Shown one piece after another: positions 9,805 to 17,912 of a DNA stretch of 64,000 nucleotides (its first letter is position 1; the number at the start of each line of letters is the position of its first letter). The notes beneath the pieces are model-generated. The model was not told the origin of the DNA, did no database searches, and saw nothing but the letters and a program-made list of their open reading frames with translations. This DNA is from Deltaproteobacteria bacterium (GTDB lineage Bacteria > Myxococcota_A > UBA9160 > UBA4427). A program made the position numbers and the translations under genes. The stretch is from the NCBI GenBank assembly GCA_002719955.1, contig PBFW01000071.1, positions 231,426 through 295,425 of the forward strand, given 5' to 3'.

Positions 9805-10488
9805 ATGCAAGGTCTAGGGATAGAACTGACTTCTGGTGCCCCGTTCTCCATCGGCGCATTGCTCTTGGGCCTCGGGATCGGGCTCGTCCTGTCCCTCATC
9901 CTACGCTGGCATTTTCAGCGATTCGGTTCGACGCTTTCGAATCGCGCAGAGTTTTCGCAGGTCTTCCCTTTTATCGTTCTGACGACGATCTTCATCATCA
10001 CCGTCGTGAAGTCATCGTTGGCTCTTTCGCTGGGCCTGGTTGGCGCGCTGTCGATCGTTCGTTTCCGTACGCCGATCAAGGAGCCCGAAGAGCTCGCCTA
10101 TCTCTTCATGGCGATCGCGATCGGCTTGGGGCTCGGGGCTGACCAGGTGATTCCCACCATCGTGGCCTCAGGCGTGACGCTTGGCAGTGTGGGTGTGTTG
10201 CGCTGGTCTCAGAACGACGACACCTCGAAGAATCTCTTCCTCTCGATTCACTGTCCCGTGGCGGAGGGTGAGAGAAGTCCGATCCCTGCGCTCGAGGCGG
10301 TCGTGGACAGATTCGTATCGGCCGGCGACATGCGGCGCATCGACAAGAGAGATGGGACGCTCGAGGCGACCTATTGGGTCGATTTGGAGAATTCCGGGAG
10401 CCTCACCGATATGGTCGAAGCCCTCGAGAGTGAATTCCCCGGGATCGGAATCACCTTCATTGATCAACAACGCCTCCCGGTGATTTGA
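9805..10488 (+). CDS. DUF4956 family membrane protein
   Basis: This 227-residue protein has several hydrophobic segments in its first 125 residues. It carries the family hallmark LVGALSIVRFRTPIKEPEEL followed by AYLFMAIAIGLGLGA, and ends in a soluble domain of about 90 residues. DUF4956 proteins are commonly encoded beside CotH-like and VTC-domain proteins, as here: the next two genes are exactly those, on the same strand with gaps of 71 and 18 bases. The biochemical role of the family is not established. A link to polyphosphate or spore-coat-kinase-like chemistry at the membrane is only inferred from the neighbours. The ATG at 9805 is the first in-frame ATG before the hydrophobic region. Confidence 0.85.
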   Translation: MQGLGIELTSGAPFSIGALLLGLGIGLVLSLILRWHFQRFGSTLSNRAEFSQVFPFIVLTTIFIITVVKSSLALSLGLVGALSIVRFRTPIKEPEELAYLFMAIAIGLGLGADQVIPTIVASGVTLGSVGVLRWSQNDDTSKNLFLSIHCPVAEGERSPIPALEAVVDRFVSAGDMRRIDKRDGTLEATYWVDLENSGSLTDMVEALESEFPGIGITFIDQQRLPVI

Positions 10489-10559
10489 CCGCTCCCGGGC
10501 AAGCCCGGACGTGGCGCTGGGATGAGTCTCACAGCCTATCGGCGGAATGATTCGATCTG

Positions 10560-13211
10560 ATGAGGATCCGCGGCGCGAACGAGGCGTCTCCTAGACGCAC
10601 ATCGCGAGAACTCTTTCGCTTTTCGCTCAAATGGGCCTTGATCCTCGCGGGCCTGTCCCTGGTCATCGCCTACTCGGCGACCCTGATCGTGGTGGGCATG
10701 ACGCTGTTCCGGGCCGTCCAGCCGCGGCTCTCGAATGGGGCCGCCCGGGCTGTGATCCGAGATGTCCCAGCCCATCTCGTCGCCTCCGCGATGAATCACC
10801 TGGAAGCCGTGCGGCACCCATCCGAACTCGAGCGAATTCATCTCGATATCGCGTTCAAAGATCTGGAGAAGTTGCGCGCCAAGCGGGCCGAAGCGCTTCG
10901 GCTGGGCAACCTGATCACATCCGACGATGATTTCGTGAAGGCCTCGATTCGTCACGGGGACGAATCGATCCGGACAGAGATCCGGCTGAAGGGCGACCTG
11001 CTCGACCACCTCGATGGAGACAAATGGTCCTTCCGAGTGCATGTCAGGAAAGGCGATCAGCTTTTCGGGATGCGGCGCTTCTCCTTGCAGTCTCCGGCCG
11101 TCCGAGATTTTCAGGGAGAGTCGATCTTTCTCGAGCACCTGCGCCGGGAAGGCATCCTGGCCCCCCGATATTTCTTTGTGGACCTCACGGTCAATGGCAA
11201 GGATATCGGGGTGATGGCGATCGAAGAGCATTTCTCGAAGGAGTTGCTCGAGTCACAGCAGCGGCGCGAGGGCGTGATTCTGCGCTTCGACGAAAACCCG
11301 TTTTGGATGAATCGCAATCTCAACGGCACTTTCGGCCCCTTCAATAATCCCTATGTCGCGACATTGAAGCCCTTCAGGTCGGGCAAGGTCTCGAAATCCC
11401 CCAACCTGTCTGCCGATCTGGATGTGGCCATCGGGCTGATGAGGGGCTTCATGGACAGGATGCTGGGGCCACGGGATGTCTTCGATTTGGAACTCATGGC
11501 TCGCTTCGTTGCCATCGTCGAGATCTGGAATGCCCATCACGCCCTCAGCTGGCATAACATGAGATTCTACTATAATCCACTGACCGCTCGGTTGGAGCCG
11601 GTGGGCTTCGATGCTCACCTCAGTGCCCGGCCGCAGGGGCCGGGACTGGTGGCTCGGACTGGACATTTTATTCCCCTGCTACTCGAGCATGAGGTGTTTC
11701 GAGAGGTCTTCGTTCGTGAATTGGCGAGACTCTCCGACGAGTTGGTGAACGGGGACCTGGCGACGTGGGCGCGAACGCGCGAGGCCGAGTTGTTGCCGAC
11801 GCTGCAGGAGGGTCTCGAATATATCGCGCCCCTGCCAATCGACTCGCTGAAAAGACGTGCTACGAACCTGACCCGGATCACGCTGGCGAGCTTCGAGCAT
11901 TTTCTTCCGCCGCTCGGGCGTCCGGACATGCTCTACCCCGAGCCCGTCAAGGCATACGTGTGCACGGAATGTGTGCCGCCGCGCATCGAATTGGTGAATG
12001 CTCTTCCGGTTCCGGTGAGCGTGCTTTCGATCTCGGCGAAGCAATCGGGAGCCGTCGAGCAGGCGCTTGCTCCGGTCGAGGGTGTCGAAGTGCCCTTCGA
12101 CGTGCCTCCGACCGCCTATCAGGGTTCGCCGACGCCGATTCGCGTGCCGCTCGCTTCCGACCTGGATCCGCAGGCGTTCGATCTCGAGGCGGTCGTGCGG
12201 GTCTCGGGTCAGGGTCAGAAACATTCGATCGGTGTGGTGCGCTATCCCATCGCAAGGCGCGCGTCGGCACTGCCAGCCGCCCCCCTCGCGGAGGCGTTGG
12301 CGCGGCACCCCTTTCTGAACTGGGAGGGTGGATCCAATCGCTTGCGGGTCGATGCTGGCGTCTGGGACGTCGAGGGATCCCTGGTGCTGCCGGAGGGAGT
12401 GGGTCTACTTCTTATGGCCGGGGTCGAACTTCGCTTTGCGGAGGGTGAATCCCTGGTTTCATCAGGCGCCCTTCTTTTCCGAGGGACCGCGGAAAAACCC
12501 GTCCGTCTGAGACCGAGTGAGGGACACGAGACATGGGGCGGGCTCGCGAGCATTCGCTCCGAGGCAGCACATTCGTGGAATCATGTCGTGGTCGAGGCCA
12601 CTGCGGGCATCGCACGTTCCGGCTGGCGCCCGACGGGGGGGGTCACGCTCCGAGGGGCTGATGTCAAGATCTCGAATTCGGTGTTTCGCGGAAATCGTTC
12701 GGAGGACGCCCTGAATCTGGTCCGCTCGGAATTTGAACTCGAGAACGTCGAGTTCGACGATACGTCGTCGGATGCCGTCGACGCAGATTTTTCCAATGGC
12801 GTGATCCGGGGGGGCTCATTCAGCGAAATTGGAGGAGACGGGATCGACGTGAGCGGGGCGAAGATCGAGGTCGATGGAGTCGAGCTGGTCGATATCGCGG
12901 ATAAAGCGATTTCGGTCGGTGAGGCGAGTCGCGTTCATGTACACGATGTTCGCATCGAGCGCGTCGCGACCGGTGTGGCGAGCAAGGATCGATCGGAGCT
13001 CTTCCTCGAGGATTCCCTTATCGGAACCGCGTCCGTTGCAGGCGTCACGGTATTTACGAAAAAACCTGAATATGGTCCGGCGAGTGCGACCCTCGAAGAC
13101 GTCGAGATGAATGCGGTCGCGCGAGAAGTGCTGGTTCAGATGGGAAGTAATGCGACAGTGGACGGAGAGGCCGTCGCTGAAGTCCCCTTGGACACGGACA
13201 CGCTGTACTAG
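10560..13211 (+). CDS. CotH kinase-like protein with C-terminal parallel beta-helix
   Basis: The protein has 883 residues. Residues about 22-48 form one hydrophobic segment after a basic stretch, suggesting an N-terminal membrane anchor with the rest outside the cytoplasm. Residues about 120-430 match the CotH fold: IRLKGD, FRVHV, LTVNGKDIGVMAIEEHFSKELLE and later LEPVGFDAHL. Spore-coat CotH proteins are atypical protein kinases, but I cannot confirm catalytic residues here. From about residue 590 to 860 the sequence changes to short G-N-V-rich repeats typical of a right-handed parallel beta-helix (for example NVEFDDTSSDAVDADFSNG), which usually binds or cleaves polysaccharide. The gene lies between a DUF4956 gene and a VTC-domain gene, probably in one transcript. 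The fusion of CotH with a beta-helix points to a surface role. Confidence 0.85.
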   Translation: MRIRGANEASPRRTSRELFRFSLKWALILAGLSLVIAYSATLIVVGMTLFRAVQPRLSNGAARAVIRDVPAHLVASAMNHLEAVRHPSELERIHLDIAFKDLEKLRAKRAEALRLGNLITSDDDFVKASIRHGDESIRTEIRLKGDLLDHLDGDKWSFRVHVRKGDQLFGMRRFSLQSPAVRDFQGESIFLEHLRREGILAPRYFFVDLTVNGKDIGVMAIEEHFSKELLESQQRREGVILRFDENPFWMNRNLNGTFGPFNNPYVATLKPFRSGKVSKSPNLSADLDVAIGLMRGFMDRMLGPRDVFDLELMARFVAIVEIWNAHHALSWHNMRFYYNPLTARLEPVGFDAHLSARPQGPGLVARTGHFIPLLLEHEVFREVFVRELARLSDELVNGDLATWARTREAELLPTLQEGLEYIAPLPIDSLKRRATNLTRITLASFEHFLPPLGRPDMLYPEPVKAYVCTECVPPRIELVNALPVPVSVLSISAKQSGAVEQALAPVEGVEVPFDVPPTAYQGSPTPIRVPLASDLDPQAFDLEAVVRVSGQGQKHSIGVVRYPIARRASALPAAPLAEALARHPFLNWEGGSNRLRVDAGVWDVEGSLVLPEGVGLLLMAGVELRFAEGESLVSSGALLFRGTAEKPVRLRPSEGHETWGGLASIRSEAAHSWNHVVVEATAGIARSGWRPTGGVTLRGADVKISNSVFRGNRSEDALNLVRSEFELENVEFDDTSSDAVDADFSNGVIRGGSFSEIGGDGIDVSGAKIEVDGVELVDIADKAISVGEASRVHVHDVRIERVATGVASKDRSELFLEDSLIGTASVAGVTVFTKKPEYGPASATLEDVEMNAVAREVLVQMGSNATVDGEAVAEVPLDTDTLY

Positions 13212-13229
13212 CAGCCGGAGCGAATCGTC

Positions 13230-13928
13230 ATGATCTATCCCGCGTCCGATCTGGGCGAAGACCGGTTCGAGGTGAAGTTCGTGGGTTCGGGAAACTCATT
13301 GGATGTCATCAGGCCTTGGATCCGGACGCATCCCGCCGCGTTCGGAGAGCCCTTTCCACCGCGAGTCGTCAACAACGTCTACTACGATACGCATTCGCTG
13401 GGCGCATTCGCCGAGAATCTGGTGGGGGCCAGCGTGCGGGAGAAGGTTCGACTCCGCTGGTATGGCCCGGGTAACAGGATCGCCGACAAAGGCACGCTCG
13501 AGATCAAGCTGCGCAAGAACAAGTTGGGGTGGAAGCTCTCTTACCCGCTCGAGGACATGCCTCGCGCCGGCGAGTCGTGGCGGAGAGCCCAGTCACGCAT
13601 TCGCGAGCAGCTACCGCTCGATGCGAGGATCCATTTCGACGCGCACCCGATGCCCGCGCTCATCAATCGCTATGACCGAACCTATCTCCTGTCTGCAGAT
13701 GGGGTGATCCGGCTGACCGTGGACACGAATCTGCAGGCCTTTGACCAGCGATACGGTCAGGGCCCAGACTTCAGGAAGCCGGTCGAGTTGCCGGACATGC
13801 TGGTCGTCGAGTTCAAGTTCGCCCCCCAAGATCGAAAGCGCGCGATGAAGGTCCTCGAAGGGATGCCGCTGCGAGTCAGCCGCAGTTCCAAATACGCGAT
13901 GGCGTGCACGGCGATGACCGCGGCCTGA
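13230..13928 (+). CDS. VTC domain (polyphosphate polymerase-like) protein
   Basis: This 232-residue soluble protein resembles the catalytic tunnel domain of VTC-type polyphosphate polymerases. Visible landmarks are REKVRLRWYG, LEIKLRKNKLGWKLSYPL, INRYDRTYLLS, IRLTVDTNL, MLVVEFKFAP and SRSSKY. These are the basic and acidic beta-strand residues that line the nucleotide and triphosphate tunnel of this superfamily. It lacks SPX and membrane domains, as bacterial members do. It begins 18 bases after the CotH-like gene, and the DUF4956 gene precedes both; this three-gene grouping recurs in bacteria. Whether it makes polyphosphate or modifies another phosphorylated substrate is not known. There is no signal peptide, so it is probably at the cytoplasmic face of the DUF4956 membrane protein. 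Confidence 0.87.
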   Translation: MIYPASDLGEDRFEVKFVGSGNSLDVIRPWIRTHPAAFGEPFPPRVVNNVYYDTHSLGAFAENLVGASVREKVRLRWYGPGNRIADKGTLEIKLRKNKLGWKLSYPLEDMPRAGESWRRAQSRIREQLPLDARIHFDAHPMPALINRYDRTYLLSADGVIRLTVDTNLQAFDQRYGQGPDFRKPVELPDMLVVEFKFAPQDRKRAMKVLEGMPLRVSRSSKYAMACTAMTAA

Positions 13929-14213
13929 AGGGGGTGGGCCGGTGGGAGTATTAAAGGGTGGTTTTACACACATGCCTTTGATGGATGCGCTCGCTCCCGG
14001 AGCGTCCTGCGTGCCGCTCGGGCCATCCCGTCCACCGATGCCCGCCCGACAGGGGGGCTCCCGAGCCAGGCCGGAATCGAGCACCATGATGGCCAGGTGA
14101 CCTTCATCACCGACGTTCGCTGATCTGAGACCGATAGACCGATACGATTAGCGAATGACCCCCACCTGCGTTCGAGATTTGGGACCGTTTGGGAGCCACG
14201 CGGAGAGTTTAGG

Positions 14214-17200
14214 ATGCCCAGATTCGTCGAGATCATGAGGTGGCAAGGGCTGATGCTCGTGGCCGCCGGGATGCTGTGCGGTGTGGCTGTGCCGAGTTGG
14301 GCCGCCGATCGATATTGGGTGGGGGGGGCCGGCACCTGGTCGGACGCCGGGCACTGGTCGGTTTCGAGCGGCGGGGTGGGTGGTGCGTCGGTTCCGGCTG
14401 CGAGCGACGATGCCCGATTCGATTCGGGCTCGGGGATTGGAACCGTGGCGCTCGACGCGAACGCCACCGTTCGTGATCTCGAGCTGGCGAGCTCGACGAG
14501 TGCCGCGCTCGTTCTTTCGATGGGATCGTTTCGACTGACCTGTACCCGAGATTGTCTCTTCATGTCCGGGGGCCTCGCTCAGGGGCAGCCCCGCATCTCT
14601 CGTCTCATCGTGGGGCGCAATCTCGACACCGCGGCCGCCGATCTCTCCGGTCAGTCTTATTCCCTGAGCATCGAGCTCACGGGGACAGGCTATTGGCGTT
14701 ATTCGCTCAGCGGTCCACCCCAGCCGAAGATCTGGGAGCTGTCCGCGGCAGCCGTTGGACAGACGACGACGCTGCGTCCCGTTGGTTCGGTCCCGATCGG
14801 TGTCGATATCGACATCCAAAATCAGCTCCTACTCGGGGATGCGTCGTCGACGCTCCGCATGGATCTTGCCGAGGCGGTCAATCCACAGCGCCTCACGATC
14901 GAGATCCACTCTGCCGATTCGGCGCTCGATGTGGTTTCGAGTGGGGCACATGTCGAGATCGATTCGATTGAACACGAGATGGATGGGGCAGGCCAGGGCA
15001 CGATCCAGACGAACATCGATTACGATCTCGGGTTCTTCGACATCACGGGCGCATACGGCGCATCGGCGGGCTTCGGTCCTTCCTGGCATCTCGCGGGGCC
15101 GCTCGATCTCGGTTCGGCCTGGCTGCTGATCGAGAAGACGGCCGAACTCCATACCGACGGACACGATCTGAGCGCCGCTTTGATCGTGGTCGGGAATGGA
15201 TCGGACGGCACTGGCGAGCTGCATGTCGGGGATGCCAATGTCACCGCGACCCAGAGCCTGCGAGTCGGAGGCGGTCGCGGAAGACCCGGTCGCCTTTACG
15301 TCGACGATGGGCGCGTGGCCAGTCCAGATCTCGACGTCGAAGGCGGGGGCGAGAGTTTTCTCACGGGCGGGAACGGGACGATCGCGCTCACCGGGCAGAT
15401 TGCCACGACGGGCACCGTCTATTACGTGTCGGCGGATGGCAACGATTCCGCGTCGGGCCTCTCGGCGTCGATGCCCTTCCGGTCCTTCGATCGGGCGATT
15501 TCAGAGCTTCGCTCCGGATCCACCGTACTCTTTCAGCGGGGGGATAGCTGGGATCTGGGCAGCTCAGCGCTGATCCACGCGGCGGGCGGTCAAATTGGCG
15601 CCTATGGGAGTGGCGATGCGCCGATTCTCGAACTCGTTTCGGGGGGAAGGGTCGATGTCGATGGCGAATGGAGGATGGCCGGCCTCGAAATGCAATTTGG
15701 TGCGGGCACCGTGGTCGTGGGCGAACCGCCCGCCGAGGAGCCCCCGGCCCTGGAAGTGCCGCCGGCGATCGGCGCTGCACCGATCGTCACCATCACGTCG
15801 CCGCGGTCATCCTGTGTCGCGCCCTGCGCGATCTTCTTCGATGCGCGCGCGACGAGTGACGCCGACCTGCAGGCCTGGCAGGCCTTCGTCGATTTGAATT
15901 ACAGCTGGGATTTTGGAGATCCGGACTCTGGCTCCTGGGGCGAGGGAGCCCGGGCGACGACGAGCGATCGGCTCAGTCGTAATATGGACACGGGGTTCGT
16001 CGCTGGTCACGTCTACGAGAATCCCGGAACCTATCGCGCCACGCTCGACGTGTCGGACGGAACCAATATTTCGACCCGCACCTTTGATGTCACGATTTCG
16101 AGCCCGGAGACGGTCTGGTCTGGCTCGAATACGGTCTGCATCGCAAATGGGAGTACGCCGATTGCCGGCTCGAACGGCTGTCCGGCCGGGGCGGTCGTGA
16201 TGAATTCGGGCGACTTCGATTTGGCGATCCGTACGCACGACTGCGACGACCTGGCCAGGCGATGTCTCTTCAGGCGTGGGGACGCCTTCGCTGCCGAATC
16301 CGAGGTGTCGATGACGACCTCGGGTCCGACTCTGATCGGAGCGTACGGAAGCGGACCCAAACCTTTGATCAACACGGCGGATGCCGTCGATACCTTTTCT
16401 TTCGATCCGGGCAACGCGGATATTCGAATCGTCGATCTGGAAATCGTCGGAGCGGATGGCGACGGCCGCAACGGCGGCAGCGCGCTCGCCATCAGCTCGG
16501 AGCGCGGTACGCCAATCTATCGGCTTCTGGCCCTGCGCCTCGACATCTCTCATTTCGATCACCAGATCCATTTCCGTGGCCCCTCCAACGACTTCACACC
16601 CGGCGTCAATATGCCTCGTGAGATCGCTGTCGTGGATTCCACGGTTCTCGACGGACCCGGCAATGGTGGCAATGACGTCTTCGTGATGTGGGAAGACAGC
16701 CTTTTCATGGGCAATCGTGTCGGTGATAAATTCGACGGCGCCAACGGACTCGGGGAGCATATCCTCCGAGCCAAGTTCAGCCACGGCGTCGTCTACTCGC
16801 ACAACTCGATGGGGCTCATGAACGACTCGGGAGGGCGGATCGGCTGTGGGAGCATTCGCCATGTCATCAAGATGGTCTCGGGCTTTGCGATTCCCTATCC
16901 CGTCGCGGGCGTCTCACGCGAATATATCGTGGCGGATAACTTCTTCTCGGCCTGCAAGGATAATTCGATCGATGTCGATATAGGGAGAACGGATTCGCGG
17001 CTGGAAAAGGTCAACGAGGGGCAGCGAAACTATATCGTCGAACGAAATCTGTTCACGAAACGCTTCACGCTCGGCGGGACCCTCTCCCTGCAGGTCGAGG
17101 GCGAGGGGGGTGTCGTTCGCAATAATGTCTTCGATCTCTCCGGACCGGGAGACGGGACCGCGCGGGGTATGCGCGTCTGGAATCGAGCTCCGGTCACGAA

Positions 17201-17660
17201 TCCGCCGGTGCCGACCGAGAATATGCGGGTCTACAACAATACATGTTATGCGGGATACGGGACGACCTCCGGCGGGTTGTGCATCGAGGTCAGAAGCCAT
17301 AGCCGCAATGCGATCGTCCGCAATAATCTGCTCTACGAGAATGTCGCGACGGGCGTGACACTCCTGATGGATTCGGGAGTTGGGACGGTGACCTGTGTGA
17401 ACTGTAATGTGGGTGTGACCTCGTCCCCCTTTGCCGTTTCTAATCCGTCCGTGATCACGGATTTTGCGCTGAGCGAAGGTGCCTCGATCGTCGACGCGGG
17501 TCTCAGTGTACCGGCCATGTCCGCGGGCTATCCTGAGGGGAGGGTGCCACTCGACGGTGATTCCGACGGCATCGCCCAACTCGATCTCGGAGCGTTCGAG
17601 TTGTTCGGAGAGGGCGGAAACCAGGCTTCCCCCCTCGCCGCACCTTTCCTCCTGCCCTGA
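14214..17660 (+). CDS. Large secreted beta-helix protein with central PKD domain
   Basis: The protein has 1148 residues. A signal peptide is evident (residues 1-31, cleavage near SWA-AD), followed by an autotransporter-like opening, RYWVGGAGTWSDAGHWS, and a beta-rich passenger region. Near residue 402 the text YYVSADGNDSASGLSASMPF is the usual opening of a parallel beta-helix or pectate-lyase-like fold. A PKD domain follows at about 523-626, with NYSWDFGDPDSG and GHVYENPGTYRATLDVSDG. A second beta-helix region extends to about 1080, with many NN and N-x-F ladders. There is no membrane anchor or sorting tail, and no beta-barrel domain, so it is not a classical autotransporter. Function is unknown; the fold is typical of extracellular carbohydrate-active or adhesive proteins. 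GGAGAG lies upstream of the ATG. A broken gene for a similar protein lies at 20800-21370. Confidence 0.85.
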   Translation: MPRFVEIMRWQGLMLVAAGMLCGVAVPSWAADRYWVGGAGTWSDAGHWSVSSGGVGGASVPAASDDARFDSGSGIGTVALDANATVRDLELASSTSAALVLSMGSFRLTCTRDCLFMSGGLAQGQPRISRLIVGRNLDTAAADLSGQSYSLSIELTGTGYWRYSLSGPPQPKIWELSAAAVGQTTTLRPVGSVPIGVDIDIQNQLLLGDASSTLRMDLAEAVNPQRLTIEIHSADSALDVVSSGAHVEIDSIEHEMDGAGQGTIQTNIDYDLGFFDITGAYGASAGFGPSWHLAGPLDLGSAWLLIEKTAELHTDGHDLSAALIVVGNGSDGTGELHVGDANVTATQSLRVGGGRGRPGRLYVDDGRVASPDLDVEGGGESFLTGGNGTIALTGQIATTGTVYYVSADGNDSASGLSASMPFRSFDRAISELRSGSTVLFQRGDSWDLGSSALIHAAGGQIGAYGSGDAPILELVSGGRVDVDGEWRMAGLEMQFGAGTVVVGEPPAEEPPALEVPPAIGAAPIVTITSPRSSCVAPCAIFFDARATSDADLQAWQAFVDLNYSWDFGDPDSGSWGEGARATTSDRLSRNMDTGFVAGHVYENPGTYRATLDVSDGTNISTRTFDVTISSPETVWSGSNTVCIANGSTPIAGSNGCPAGAVVMNSGDFDLAIRTHDCDDLARRCLFRRGDAFAAESEVSMTTSGPTLIGAYGSGPKPLINTADAVDTFSFDPGNADIRIVDLEIVGADGDGRNGGSALAISSERGTPIYRLLALRLDISHFDHQIHFRGPSNDFTPGVNMPREIAVVDSTVLDGPGNGGNDVFVMWEDSLFMGNRVGDKFDGANGLGEHILRAKFSHGVVYSHNSMGLMNDSGGRIGCGSIRHVIKMVSGFAIPYPVAGVSREYIVADNFFSACKDNSIDVDIGRTDSRLEKVNEGQRNYIVERNLFTKRFTLGGTLSLQVEGEGGVVRNNVFDLSGPGDGTARGMRVWNRAPVTNPPVPTENMRVYNNTCYAGYGTTSGGLCIEVRSHSRNAIVRNNLLYENVATGVTLLMDSGVGTVTCVNCNVGVTSSPFAVSNPSVITDFALSEGASIVDAGLSVPAMSAGYPEGRVPLDGDSDGIAQLDLGAFELFGEGGNQASPLAAPFLLP

Positions 17661-17912
17661 TCAAGCATGTGCTTTCGGGGATGATATGCCGGCAGTTGAC
17701 AGGCAACCGGCGTTTCGTCCGTTTCGAAGGTAAACTTGCCCTTGCGGCGATTCGCGCAGGCCGCGCAGGTAGAGCGCTTGATATCCGGGGTCTCTAATTG
17801 CGATTCTCGCGGGGCGCTTAGTAATCGGCGCGGCCGCTCCGTACGCGGGTGAGTGGTTGACGCGGAGGTCGCCGAAATCCGGGAAGCCGGAAATGCGCGT
17901 AAAGACGAACTG

